The translations under genes were made by a program, and so were the position numbers. This document shows positions 50,764 through 59,293 of a stretch of 64,000 nucleotides of DNA, one piece after another. This DNA is from Rhodobacteraceae bacterium WFHF2C18 (lineage in GTDB: Bacteria; Pseudomonadota; Alphaproteobacteria; Rhodobacterales; Rhodobacteraceae), in the NCBI GenBank assembly GCA_002166865.1, contig NHTQ01000005.1, positions 62,001 to 126,000 on the forward strand, written 5' to 3'. The notes below the pieces were generated by a model that was given only the letters and a program-made list of their open reading frames with translations, was not told the origin of the DNA and ran no database searches. Position 1 is the stretch's first letter; every line of letters begins with the position of its first letter.

Positions 50764-53700
50764 ATGGGCGAACAGTGGGAGTTCTGGATCGACCGCGGGG
50801 GCACCTTCACGGACGTGGTGGCGCTGGACCCGCGCGGCGGCGTGCATACCCACAAGCTTCTGTCGGAGAACCCCGAGCGGTACCCGGACGCCGCGGTGCA
50901 GGGCATCCGCGAGGTCATGGGCGTGGAGGGGGATTTCCCGCAGGGCGCCATCCGCGCCGTGAAGATGGGCACGACCGTGGCCACCAACGCCCTGCTGGAG
51001 CGCAAGGGCGAACGCGTGCTTCTGATGGTGACCAAAGGGTTCCGCGACCTTCTGCGCATCGGCTACCAGACCAGGCCGCGGCTGTTCGACCTGGCGATCA
51101 CCCGGCCCGAGATGCTTTACGAAGAGGTCGCCGAGATGGACGAGCGCCTGGACGCCGAGGGCGCGGTGGTTCGCCCGCTGGATGCCGACGCCGCGCGCGC
51201 CGCGCTTCAGGCGGCCCACGATCGCGGCATCCGCGCGGTCGCGGTGGCCGGGCTGCACGCCTACGTCAATCCCGAGCACGAGGCCCGCGTGGCCGACATC
51301 GCCGCCGAGGTGGGTTTCACCCAGATCACGACCAGCCACCAGGTGAACCGCCTGGTCAAGCTGGTGGGCCGGGGCGACACGGCGGTGGTGGACGCCTATC
51401 TTTCGCCCATCCTGGGCCGCTACGTCGCGCAGGTGGCCGATGCGCTTGACCTGGGCCGGGCCTGCGACTGGCTGGGTTTCATGCAGTCCAGTGGCGGGCT
51501 GACCGATGCGCAGCTTTTCCAGGGCAAGGACGCCATCCTGTCCGGGCCGGCGGGCGGGATCGTGGGCATGGTCAAGACCGGCGAGGCGGCGGGCCACGAT
51601 CGGCTGATCGGGTTCGACATGGGCGGCACCAGCACGGATGTGAGCCACTACGCCGGGGACTACGAGCGCAGCTTCGAGACGGAGGTGGCGGGCGTGCGGA
51701 TGCGCGCGCCGATGATGGATATCCATACCGTGGCCGCCGGCGGCGGGAGCATCTGCAAGTTCGAGGACGGGCGATTCCAGGTGGGGCCGGAAAGCGCGGG
51801 GGCGGATCCCGGCCCGGCCTGCTACCGCCGGGGCGGACCGCTGACGGTGACGGACTGCAACGTCATGCTGGGCAAGCTGAACCCCGCGCATTTCCCGCGG
51901 GTCTTCGGCCCGGGGGGCGATCAGCCGCTGGATTCCGAGGTGGTGCGCGCGAAATTCGCCGAGCTGGCCGCGCAGGTGGCCGCCGAGACGGGCGAGGCGC
52001 CCCGCGCGCCCGAGGAGATGGCCGAGGGTTTCCTGCGCATCGCGGTGGACAACATGGCCAACGCGATCAAGAAGATCAGCGTGCAGCGCGGGCACGACGT
52101 GACGGGTTACACCCTGCAGTGCTTCGGCGGGGCGGGCGGGCAGCACGCCTGCCTGGTGGCCGATGCCCTGGGCATGTCCAAGGTGCTGATCCACCCGCAC
52201 GCGGGCGTGCTGTCGGCCTACGGCATGGGCCTGGCCGAGGTGCGCGCGATGCGCGAGGCGCAGATGGACGCGCCACTGGCCGAGGCCGCCCGCGCCGAGG
52301 AGACGTTGGCCGGCCTGACCCGGCAGGCCCGGGAGGAGGTGGAAAGCCAGGGCATCTCGGATATCGCCACGCGCCCTCGCGCGCATCTGCGCTACGACGG
52401 CTCGCACCAGGCGCTGGAGGTGCCCTTCGGCGACGCGCAGGCCATGCGGGCCGATTTCGAGGCCGCGCACCGGCAGCGCTTCGGCTTCTACTCGCCCGAG
52501 CGCGAGATCGTCTTCGACATGCTGAGCGTCGAGGCCATCGGGGAAACCGGGCAGCGGCCGATGCCGCTGCGCCCGGCGGGCGACGGCGGAACCACGGCGC
52601 ATATCCCCGTGCACCTGGACGGGACGCGGATGGAGATACCGCTTTACGACCGCGCGCGACTGGATCCCGAGGCCGTGATCCCCGGCCCCGCCGTCATCAC
52701 CGAGCCCACGGGGACCAATGTGGTGGAACCGGGCTGGGCCGCCCGGGTGGACGACATGGGCAACCTGCTGCTGGAACGGGTGACGGCCAAGGCGCGCGAT
52801 CTGGCCGCCGGCACCGAGGCCGACCCGGTGCTGCTGGAGGTGTTCAACAACCTGTTCATGTCCGTGGCCGACCAGATGGGCGCGACGCTGGCCAATACCT
52901 CGTGGTCGGTGAACATCAAGGAGCGGCTGGATTTTTCCTGCGCGATCTTCGATGCGCGGGGCGATCTGGTGGCCAATGCGCCGCACGTGCCGGTGCACCT
53001 GGGCTCGATGTCGGACTCCATCAAGACGGTGATGCGGCTCAACCCCGATGTCCGCGCGGGCGACGCCTACATGCTGAACTCCCCCTACAACGGCGGCACG
53101 CACCTGCCGGACGTGACCGTCGTCACCCCCGTCTTCATCGAGGGGCAGCCGGTGTTCTGGCTGGGCGCGCGCGGCCACCACGCCGACATCGGCGGGCGCA
53201 CGCCCGGATCCGCGCCGCCCGACAGCACCCACATCGAGGAAGAGGGGGTGCTGATCGACAACGTCAAGCTGATGGACCAGGGCACCTTGCTGGAGGCCGA
53301 GGCCGAGGCGATTCTGGCCTCGGGCCGGTACCCGTGCCGCAACATCCGCCAGAACATGGCGGACCTGAAGGCGCAGGTGGCCGCCAACGAGACCGGCCGG
53401 CAGGAGCTGCTGAAGGTGGTCGATCAGTTCGGGCTCGACGTGGTGCGCGCCTACACCGGGCATGTGCAGGACAACGCCGAGGAAAGCGTGCGCCGGGTGA
53501 TCGACCGGCTGCGCGACGGCAGCTTCAGCTACCCCATGGACCACGGCGCCACGATCGAGGTGGCGGTGAGTGTGGACCACGGCAACCGCGAGGCGGTGAT
53601 CGATTTCACCGGCACCAGCGGGCAGCATCCGGGCAACTACAACGCCCCGCGCGCGATCTGCGACGCGGTCGTGCTTTATGTCTTCCGCACGATGGTCGGC

Positions 53701-54348
53701 GCCGAGATCCCGCTGAACCAGGGCTGCCTCAAGCCGCTGAGGATCGTGGTGCCGGAGGGCTCGATGCTGAGCCCCGTCTACCCGGCGGCGGTGATCGCCG
53801 GCAACACCGAGGTGAGCCAGGCCACCTGCAACGCGCTTTACGGGGCGCTGCGGGTGATTGCCGGCAGCCAGGCGACCATGAACAACTTCGTCTGGGGCAG
53901 CGACGATTTCCAGAACTACGAGACCATCGCCGGCGGCACGGGCGCGGGGCCGGGCTTCGACGGCTGCGATGCGGTGCAGAGCCACATGACCAACACCCGC
54001 ATGACCGACCCCGAAGTCCTGGAGAAGCGTTTCCCCGTCCGGCTGGAAGACTTCGGCATCCGGCCCGGATCCGGCGGGGCGGGGCGCTGGCGCGGCGGCA
54101 ACGGCGTGCTGCGGCGGCTGCGGTTCCTGGTGCCGGTCACGGTGACGACCCTGTCCTCGCACCGGGCGGTGCCGCCCTTCGGCGCCGAGGGCGGCGCGCC
54201 GGGCCGGACGGGTGAGAACTGGGCCGAACTGCCCGATGGCACCCGCCGGGAGATGGCCGGCAATGACGAGATCGACCTGCCCGCCGGGGCGGTCTTCGGC
54301 ATGGCGACACCGGGCGGCGGCGGCTGGGGCACGCCGGAGAAAAACTGA
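50764..54348 (+). CDS. 5-oxoprolinase / hydantoinase A-B fusion
   Basis: A 1194-residue cytoplasmic enzyme combining a HyuA-like half (about 1-680) and a HyuB-like half (about 690-1194). The N-terminus has FWIDRGGTFTDVVALDPRG and later GFDMGGTSTDVSHY, the ATP-binding actin-like motifs. The second half has LGSMSDSIKTVM, LNSPYNGGTHLPDVTVV and GRTPGSAPPDSTHIEEEGV. Length and order match ATP-dependent 5-oxoprolinase (OplAH). GAAAGGAGG precedes the ATG. It would open 5-oxoproline to glutamate, although related enzymes act on other hydantoins. Confidence 0.88.
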   Translation: MGEQWEFWIDRGGTFTDVVALDPRGGVHTHKLLSENPERYPDAAVQGIREVMGVEGDFPQGAIRAVKMGTTVATNALLERKGERVLLMVTKGFRDLLRIGYQTRPRLFDLAITRPEMLYEEVAEMDERLDAEGAVVRPLDADAARAALQAAHDRGIRAVAVAGLHAYVNPEHEARVADIAAEVGFTQITTSHQVNRLVKLVGRGDTAVVDAYLSPILGRYVAQVADALDLGRACDWLGFMQSSGGLTDAQLFQGKDAILSGPAGGIVGMVKTGEAAGHDRLIGFDMGGTSTDVSHYAGDYERSFETEVAGVRMRAPMMDIHTVAAGGGSICKFEDGRFQVGPESAGADPGPACYRRGGPLTVTDCNVMLGKLNPAHFPRVFGPGGDQPLDSEVVRAKFAELAAQVAAETGEAPRAPEEMAEGFLRIAVDNMANAIKKISVQRGHDVTGYTLQCFGGAGGQHACLVADALGMSKVLIHPHAGVLSAYGMGLAEVRAMREAQMDAPLAEAARAEETLAGLTRQAREEVESQGISDIATRPRAHLRYDGSHQALEVPFGDAQAMRADFEAAHRQRFGFYSPEREIVFDMLSVEAIGETGQRPMPLRPAGDGGTTAHIPVHLDGTRMEIPLYDRARLDPEAVIPGPAVITEPTGTNVVEPGWAARVDDMGNLLLERVTAKARDLAAGTEADPVLLEVFNNLFMSVADQMGATLANTSWSVNIKERLDFSCAIFDARGDLVANAPHVPVHLGSMSDSIKTVMRLNPDVRAGDAYMLNSPYNGGTHLPDVTVVTPVFIEGQPVFWLGARGHHADIGGRTPGSAPPDSTHIEEEGVLIDNVKLMDQGTLLEAEAEAILASGRYPCRNIRQNMADLKAQVAANETGRQELLKVVDQFGLDVVRAYTGHVQDNAEESVRRVIDRLRDGSFSYPMDHGATIEVAVSVDHGNREAVIDFTGTSGQHPGNYNAPRAICDAVVLYVFRTMVGAEIPLNQGCLKPLRIVVPEGSMLSPVYPAAVIAGNTEVSQATCNALYGALRVIAGSQATMNNFVWGSDDFQNYETIAGGTGAGPGFDGCDAVQSHMTNTRMTDPEVLEKRFPVRLEDFGIRPGSGGAGRWRGGNGVLRRLRFLVPVTVTTLSSHRAVPPFGAEGGAPGRTGENWAELPDGTRREMAGNDEIDLPAGAVFGMATPGGGGWGTPEKN

Positions 54349-54432
54349 TGCGGGAATCGCGCGGTTTTGGGGTAATCTGGAACCGCGCCCGTGATCACCG
54401 GGTTGGCACGGCGAGTGAACGGAGGGAACGAC

Positions 54433-54723
54433 ATGGACGAAAAGACCGCCTACGAGGAAAAGCTCCAGGCCCGCCTGGACGAGTGGAAGGCCGATATCGC
54501 CAAGCTGCAGGCCCAGGCCCAAGAGGCCCAGGCCGATGCGCGGCTGCAGTACGAGAACCAGATCGAGGAACTGGAAAAGCAGCGAGAGGCGGTGAAGGCC
54601 CAGCTTGAGAAGGTCGAGCAGGCGCAACAGGCGGCCTGGAAGGACGTCAAGGAGGGCGCCGACCAGGCGTGGAACACCATGAACGAAGCGATGCAGCGCG
54701 CCTTCAACCGTTTCATGTCCTAG
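54433..54723 (+). CDS. Small coiled-coil protein
   Basis: A 96-residue, highly charged, almost all-helical protein starting MDEKTAYEEKLQARLDEWKA. Heptad-like runs of Ala, Leu, Glu, Lys and Gln continue to about residue 75, then WKDVKEGADQAWNTMNEAMQ and an aromatic end. The pattern resembles small stress-linked apolipoprotein-like proteins. GGAGGGAACGAC precedes the ATG. I do not recognise a catalytic site. Confidence 0.75.
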   Translation: MDEKTAYEEKLQARLDEWKADIAKLQAQAQEAQADARLQYENQIEELEKQREAVKAQLEKVEQAQQAAWKDVKEGADQAWNTMNEAMQRAFNRFMS

Positions 54724-54743
54724 CCGGCACGGCTTACCGGCGC

Positions 54744-54816
54744 GCCTGCGGCGCAAGACAACCCTTTGCGTTCAGGCCACGCAGGCCCTGGGGGACGCTG
54801 TCCCCCAGACCCCCTG
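54744..54816. repeat. Dispersed palindromic repeat, copy 2, at a convergent gene end
   Basis: Positions 54767-54816 are identical over 50 bases to 6704-6753, and the preceding GCGCCTGCGGCGCAAGAC matches copy 1 except for one missing base. The CTGGGGGAC / GTCCCCCAG stem is at 54788-54808. As with copy 1, the flanking genes converge. Confidence 0.85.
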
Positions 54817-54854
54817 ACGGGTTCCGGACGCGCTGGTGAAGGGGCGCGGTCTGC

Positions 54855-56204
54855 TCAGGCGGCGGCCAGCCCCGTGTCGAGCGCGGACAGGATCGTGTTG
54901 ACCTCGGCCTCCGAGATGGTGAGCGGCGGCGACATCAGGATGTTGTGCGCGCCCAGCCGGACCATCGCGCCGGCCTCGTAGGTGGCCTGGTGGACGCGTT
55001 TCATGGTGGTGGCGTCGAGCGGGGTCTTGCTGTCGCGGTCGCTGACCAGTTCCACCCCCGTCATCAGGCCGTGGCCGCCGCGCACGTCGCCGATGATGTC
55101 GTGCTTGCCGGCCAGGTCCACCATGCCGTCATAGAGCTGCCGGCCACGGGCGGCGGCGTTGGTCTTGACGTCCAGGCGCTGCGTTTCGGCCAGGGTGGCC
55201 ACCACCGCCGCCGCGCCCACGGGGTGGGCCGAGTAGGTGTAGCCGTGCCAGATGCTGCCCTCGGCGTCCGCGGTTTCGAAGACATCCGCGACCTTCTGGC
55301 CCATCAGCGCCGCGCCCACGGGGAAATAGCCGCTGGTGATGCCCTTGGCGGTGCTCATCATGTCCGGCTGCACGCCCCAGTGGCGCGACCCGGTCCAGTC
55401 GCCCAGCCGGCCGAAGCCGGTGATGACCTCGTCGGCGATCAACAGGATGCCGTAGCGGTCGCAGATCTCGCGCATGAGCCCCATGAAGCTTTCGTCGGGC
55501 ACGATGACGCCGCCGGCGCCCTGGACGGGCTCCATGATGAAGGCGGCGATGCTGTCGGGGCCCTGGAACTCGATCTCGTCCACGGCCATGGCGGCGATGC
55601 GCCGCGCCAGGCGGGCGGGGTCGGCCTCGTCGAAGGGGTTGCGGTAGGGATAGGGGCTGGGCAGGTGGAAGCAGCCCGGCAGCAGCGGCTCGTAGTTGAC
55701 GCGGAAGCGGTTGTTGCCGTTCACGCTGGCCCCGCCGAAGTGGGTGCCGTGGTAGCCCTTCTTGAGGCTGAGGAACTTGGTGCGCGCGGGCTGGCCGCGC
55801 AGCCGGTGGTACTGCCGCGCCAGCCGCAGGCAGGTGTCCACCGAATCCGATCCGCCGGAGGTGAAGAAGGCGCGCACCATGCCGTCAGGCGCGAAGAATT
55901 CCTGCACCGCGTAGGACGCCTCGATCGCCGGGGGATTGGTGGTGCCGGCGAAAGCCGAGTAATAGGGAAGCTGCCAGAGCTGGTCGGCGATGGCCTGTTT
56001 CACCACGTCGTTGGAGTAGCCCAGGTTCACGCACCACAGCCCGCCCACGGCATCCACCACGCGGTGGCCGTCGATATCGGTGATGGTCACGCCCTCGGCG
56101 CCCTTGATGATCTTGGGGGCGTGCTCCTGCGCGTCCCCGGGGTGGCCCATGGGGTGCCAGAGGTGGCGCGCGTTCATCTCGCGCAGGAAATTGTCGTCCT
56201 TCAT
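54855..56204 (-). CDS. Class III aminotransferase (SpuC / omega-amino acid transaminase type)
   Basis: A 449-residue PLP enzyme starting MKDDNFLREMNARHLWHPMG. It has FTSGGSDSVDTCLRLARQY, LLIADEVITGFGRLG and the PLP lysine in STAKGITSGYFPVGAALMG. It resembles the aminotransferase at 5256 in class and probable substrate type (diamines or beta-amino acids with pyruvate). The candidate operator TTTGATCAAA lies 27 bases before its start codon, suggesting shared control with the polyamine genes 50 kb away. Confidence 0.85.
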   Translation of the reverse strand: MKDDNFLREMNARHLWHPMGHPGDAQEHAPKIIKGAEGVTITDIDGHRVVDAVGGLWCVNLGYSNDVVKQAIADQLWQLPYYSAFAGTTNPPAIEASYAVQEFFAPDGMVRAFFTSGGSDSVDTCLRLARQYHRLRGQPARTKFLSLKKGYHGTHFGGASVNGNNRFRVNYEPLLPGCFHLPSPYPYRNPFDEADPARLARRIAAMAVDEIEFQGPDSIAAFIMEPVQGAGGVIVPDESFMGLMREICDRYGILLIADEVITGFGRLGDWTGSRHWGVQPDMMSTAKGITSGYFPVGAALMGQKVADVFETADAEGSIWHGYTYSAHPVGAAAVVATLAETQRLDVKTNAAARGRQLYDGMVDLAGKHDIIGDVRGGHGLMTGVELVSDRDSKTPLDATTMKRVHQATYEAGAMVRLGAHNILMSPPLTISEAEVNTILSALDTGLAAA

Positions 56205-56229
56205 GGCGGCTCTCCGCTGCGGTGGCTGG

Positions 56230-56241
56230 ATTTGATCAAAA
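56230..56241. promoter_or_regulatory. Third copy of the TTTGATCAAA palindrome
   Basis: ATTTGATCAAAA contains the 10-base palindrome TTTGATCAAA (56231-56240) and lies just before the leftward aminotransferase. It shares 11 of 12 bases with the site at 4371-4382 before the potF-like operon. Confidence 0.55.
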
Positions 56242-56278
56242 CTGTCGCATTGCCGGGCCACGCTGTCCAGACCCGCGC

Positions 56279-57343
56279 TCAGTCAAGGGCGGCCCAGTCC
56301 TCGGACTGCATCTCGCGCAGGCGGCTGGCCGTGCGCTCGAACTCGAAGCTGCCCTCGCCCTCGAGGTAGAGGTATTCCGGCTCGGCCGCCGCCGAGCAGA
56401 TGAGCTTGACCCGGCCCTCGTAGAGGGCATCGACCAGGGTGACGAAGCGCTTGGCCTCGTTGAAGTTGGAGCGGCCGAGGGTGGGGACGTTCTCCAGCAC
56501 CAGCACGCGGGCGGCCTGCGCCAGGGCCAGGTAGTCCGCCGGCCCCAGCGGCCGGCCGCAGAGATCGTAGAAGCTGGCCCGCGCCACGCCGTTGCGGAAG
56601 GCCGGGATTTCGACCTGGCGCTTGTTGACGGTCAGCGTCAGCGGCTCGGCCGGCTGGCCATCGGTCAGATCCTGCCAGAGCGCGCGGATCCGGGCGCGGG
56701 TCTCGGCGGTGAGGGGCGTGAAATAGCTGGGGCTGCCGGCCAGCCGGTCCTGGCGGTAGTCGGTGGGGCCGGCCATCTCGCGCACGACCATGCGCTCCTT
56801 CAGCAGGTCGATGAAGGGCAGGAAGAGCTGGCGGTTCAGCCCGTCCTTGTAGAGGTCATCGGGCGGGCGGTTGGAGGTGGTCACCACGACCACCCCGGCG
56901 TCCATGAGGCTTTGGAACAGGCGGCCGACGATCATGGCATCGGTGATGTCGGTGATCTGCATCTCGTCGAAGGCGAGCAGGCGCAGGTCGTCCGAGACGG
57001 CCTTGGCCACGGGGGCCAGCGCGTCCTCGACCCCGCGTTGGCGGGCGGCGTGCATGCCGGCATGGATTTCCTGCATGAAGGCGTGGAAATGCACGCGGCG
57101 GCTGGGCGCCGGGACCATCTCGACGAACATGTCCATGAGCATGGACTTGCCGCGGCCGACCCCGCCCCAGAGATACAGCCCCCTGGGCGGCGCGGGGGCG
57201 CGGCGGAACCAGCCGCGCCGGACCGGCTGGGCCAGGGCCGCGCGGATGCGCTCGAACTCGGGGAACACGGCCTCCTGCGCCGCGTCGCGGGTGAGCGTGC
57301 CCTCGGCCACGGCGCGGGTATAGCGTTCGTGCAGCGTCTCCAT
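56279..57343 (-). CDS. zapE: Cell division ATPase ZapE (AFG1 family)
   Basis: A 354-residue P-loop ATPase starting METLHERYTRAVAEGTLTRD. Walker A is WGGVGRGKSMLMDMF, Walker B lies in LRLLAFDEMQITDITDAMI, and VVVTTSNRPPDDLYKDGLNR follows as sensor region. RVHFHAFMQEIHAGMH is typical of AFG1/ZapE. It acts at the division septum in E. coli and is related to mitochondrial AFG1. The start was chosen on length; an upstream in-frame extension lacks the family pattern. Confidence 0.88.
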   Translation of the reverse strand: METLHERYTRAVAEGTLTRDAAQEAVFPEFERIRAALAQPVRRGWFRRAPAPPRGLYLWGGVGRGKSMLMDMFVEMVPAPSRRVHFHAFMQEIHAGMHAARQRGVEDALAPVAKAVSDDLRLLAFDEMQITDITDAMIVGRLFQSLMDAGVVVVTTSNRPPDDLYKDGLNRQLFLPFIDLLKERMVVREMAGPTDYRQDRLAGSPSYFTPLTAETRARIRALWQDLTDGQPAEPLTLTVNKRQVEIPAFRNGVARASFYDLCGRPLGPADYLALAQAARVLVLENVPTLGRSNFNEAKRFVTLVDALYEGRVKLICSAAAEPEYLYLEGEGSFEFERTASRLREMQSEDWAALD

Positions 57344-57380
57344 CGCTTCCGCATAGCGCGGGCGGGCGCCGGTGAAAAGA

Positions 57381-57433
57381 CCGCCCCGGCCCGGACGCGC
57401 CCGCCCACCCACCCCGCGCCCGGGCCGGGGCGG
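57381..57433 (-). terminator. GC-rich hairpin with 13-bp perfect arms
   Basis: CCGCCCCGGCCCG (57381-57393) and CGGGCCGGGGCGG (57421-57433) pair perfectly around a 27-base loop, directly after the hydrolase stop and before zapE. No T-run follows. It probably weakens read-through or stabilises the 3' end of the upstream message. Confidence 0.6.
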
Positions 57434-57443
57434 CGCCGGGCGG

Positions 57444-58376
57444 TCAGTCCGGCTGGTCGGCCACCTCGGCGCCGATGATTGCAAGCACCTCTTCGGTGTG
57501 CGTGTAGGCCAGGGCATGGCCCGCGTCCTCGATCACCTCCTGCCGGGCCGCGCGGTTCCATTCCGCCAGCCGCCCCATGGCCGAGATCGGGATGACCGCA
57601 TCCTCGCGCCCCCATATGGCCAGAACCGGCAGCCCCGTTCGTGCGACGGCGCGGTGCGCCGCCTCCATGTCCGCGTCGAGAATGCCGCGCAGGGAGGCCA
57701 GGACCGAGCGGCGGAACCCCCGGTAGTGCAGTTCGGCCAGTTGACGCGCCACGATGTCGGGCACGCTGCTGTCCAGTCGGCGTTCCGCCTCGACCGCCCG
57801 GGCGAAGGAGCGGCCGTAGAATGCGCGCATGAGCCATCGGCCGAGCCAGTCGTGATTGACCACCAGCCGCGCGACGGGGCCCAGATCGGTCTTCATCCCC
57901 GCCGGGGCCAGCAGGATCAGCCGCCGCAGCCGACCGGCATGGCGCGCGGCGAAGGCGGTGGCGATCGCCCCGCCCATGGAATAGCCCAGAAGCGTCACGC
58001 CATCGCCCACGCGCTGGTGATCCAGCAGGTCCTCGAGCTGGGTCACGAAGAAATCGGCATCCTGCGCGCCGCGCGGCCGGTCGGAATAGCCGCGCCCGTA
58101 GAGATCGTAGAGCAATACGCGGTAGCCCATCCGGCCCAGACCGCGCGCGATACCCTCCCACACGAAGGAGGGCGTGGTCAGCCCGTGCACGCAGACCGCC
58201 ACGGGCCCCTCGGCCGCGCCCAGCCAGCGGTAGTGGGTGACGCCCTGGGACAGCGTGGCGAAGGCGCCGGGCGCCCGCGCCCGCGCGGTGGCGCCCATTC
58301 TCGGGCGCAGCGCCTCGCGCAGGAAGGGCGCGACGGCGACCCCCGCCGCGGCGGCCGCCAGAAGCCACCAGATCAT
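57444..58376 (-). CDS. Alpha/beta hydrolase with N-terminal membrane anchor
   Basis: A 310-residue protein starting MIWWLLAAAAAGVAVAPFLR, a membrane anchor. The hydrolase fold follows: VCVHGLTTPSFVWEGIARGL (oxyanion HG), the nucleophile serine in LLGYSMGGAIATAFA, the acid in IWGREDAVIP and the histidine in DAGHALAY. Its ATG overlaps the stop of the ornithine-cyclodeaminase-like gene upstream (ATGA). The substrate is unknown. Confidence 0.83.
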   Translation of the reverse strand: MIWWLLAAAAAGVAVAPFLREALRPRMGATARARAPGAFATLSQGVTHYRWLGAAEGPVAVCVHGLTTPSFVWEGIARGLGRMGYRVLLYDLYGRGYSDRPRGAQDADFFVTQLEDLLDHQRVGDGVTLLGYSMGGAIATAFAARHAGRLRRLILLAPAGMKTDLGPVARLVVNHDWLGRWLMRAFYGRSFARAVEAERRLDSSVPDIVARQLAELHYRGFRRSVLASLRGILDADMEAAHRAVARTGLPVLAIWGREDAVIPISAMGRLAEWNRAARQEVIEDAGHALAYTHTEEVLAIIGAEVADQPD

Positions 58377-59293
58377 GGGCGCGCGGCCTGCCAGGCATCG
58401 AGGATGTAGCGGCTTGTCATCAGGTCCAGATGCGCGCCGCCGCCGTTCTTGAACAGGGTGATCTCGTCGTCCGAGCGGCGCCGGAAGGCCTGCGGATCGT
58501 AATAGTCGGCCACCAGGTCCCCGCGCGCGATGGTCCCGGCTTCCAGCGGGATCTTGATCTCGCCGATGTGGCCCACCGTCGTGTCGAAGCTGTCCACGAA
58601 GAGGCGGGCGCGCTGCAGGGCGGTATCGTCGGCCTCGCGCATGTCGGGCTTGAAGGCGCCGATGAGGTCGATGTGCTGACCGGGCTGGAACCACGTGCCC
58701 TTCAGGACCGGCTCGGTGGACATGGTGGCCGAGGTGACGATGTCGGCGTCCTTGACGGCGCGTTCGAGATCATCGGCCACGCGCAGGCCCGGGCAGTCCT
58801 CGGCCATGGCCTCGGCATTGGCGCGGGTGCGGTTCCAGACGCGGAAGCGTGCCTCGGGGAAGGCCGCGCGATAGGCGTCGTAGAGCGAGCGGCCCACCGT
58901 GCCCGCGCCCACGATCAGGATGTTGCGGCTTTCCGGCCGGGCGAGCCGGGTGGCGGCGAACAGGCTGTCGCCGGCCGTCTTCCACTTGGTGACCAGGTGA
59001 AAATCGATCACCGCCTCCAGTTCGCCGGTGGCGTCGGCGAAAAGGTTCACGCCGCCGTTGATGCGCGGCACCCCGCGGTCGGGATTGCCGGGGAAGATGG
59101 TGGCGGATTTCACCGCGATTCCCATCCCGTCGATCCAGGCCGCGCGGGACAGAAGCGTGTCCGGCTGGCGGTAGAGGAAGGTGTCGCCGATTTCCGCCCT
59201 GGGCCGGTCGTGGCCCGCCGCGAAGGCGGCGCAGAGGTCCAGCCAGTCGAGGTTGGCCTCGCCCTCGTCGAAGGGGATGATGGTGATGCTCAT
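58373..59293 (-). CDS. Ornithine cyclodeaminase family protein
   Basis: A 306-residue OCD/mu-crystallin family protein. The substrate half has GMGIAVKSATIFPGN, and the NAD(P)-binding half has ILIVGAGTVGRSLYDAYRAA near residue 127 and FQPGQHIDLIGAFKPDMREA. It is more distant from EutC than EutC is from its own family and is not in an ectoine setting. It overlaps its neighbours by four bases on both sides, so it is part of a three-gene translational chain. Confidence 0.82.
   Translation of the reverse strand: MSITIIPFDEGEANLDWLDLCAAFAAGHDRPRAEIGDTFLYRQPDTLLSRAAWIDGMGIAVKSATIFPGNPDRGVPRINGGVNLFADATGELEAVIDFHLVTKWKTAGDSLFAATRLARPESRNILIVGAGTVGRSLYDAYRAAFPEARFRVWNRTRANAEAMAEDCPGLRVADDLERAVKDADIVTSATMSTEPVLKGTWFQPGQHIDLIGAFKPDMREADDTALQRARLFVDSFDTTVGHIGEIKIPLEAGTIARGDLVADYYDPQAFRRRSDDEITLFKNGGGAHLDLMTSRYILDAWQAARP

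Noticed and set aside
50695-54756. A 1353-codon open frame on the minus strand
   Set aside because: It lies fully antisense to the 5-oxoprolinase/hydantoinase gene and its translation is rich in His, Arg and Gly without domain pattern, as expected from a shadow frame in GC-rich DNA.
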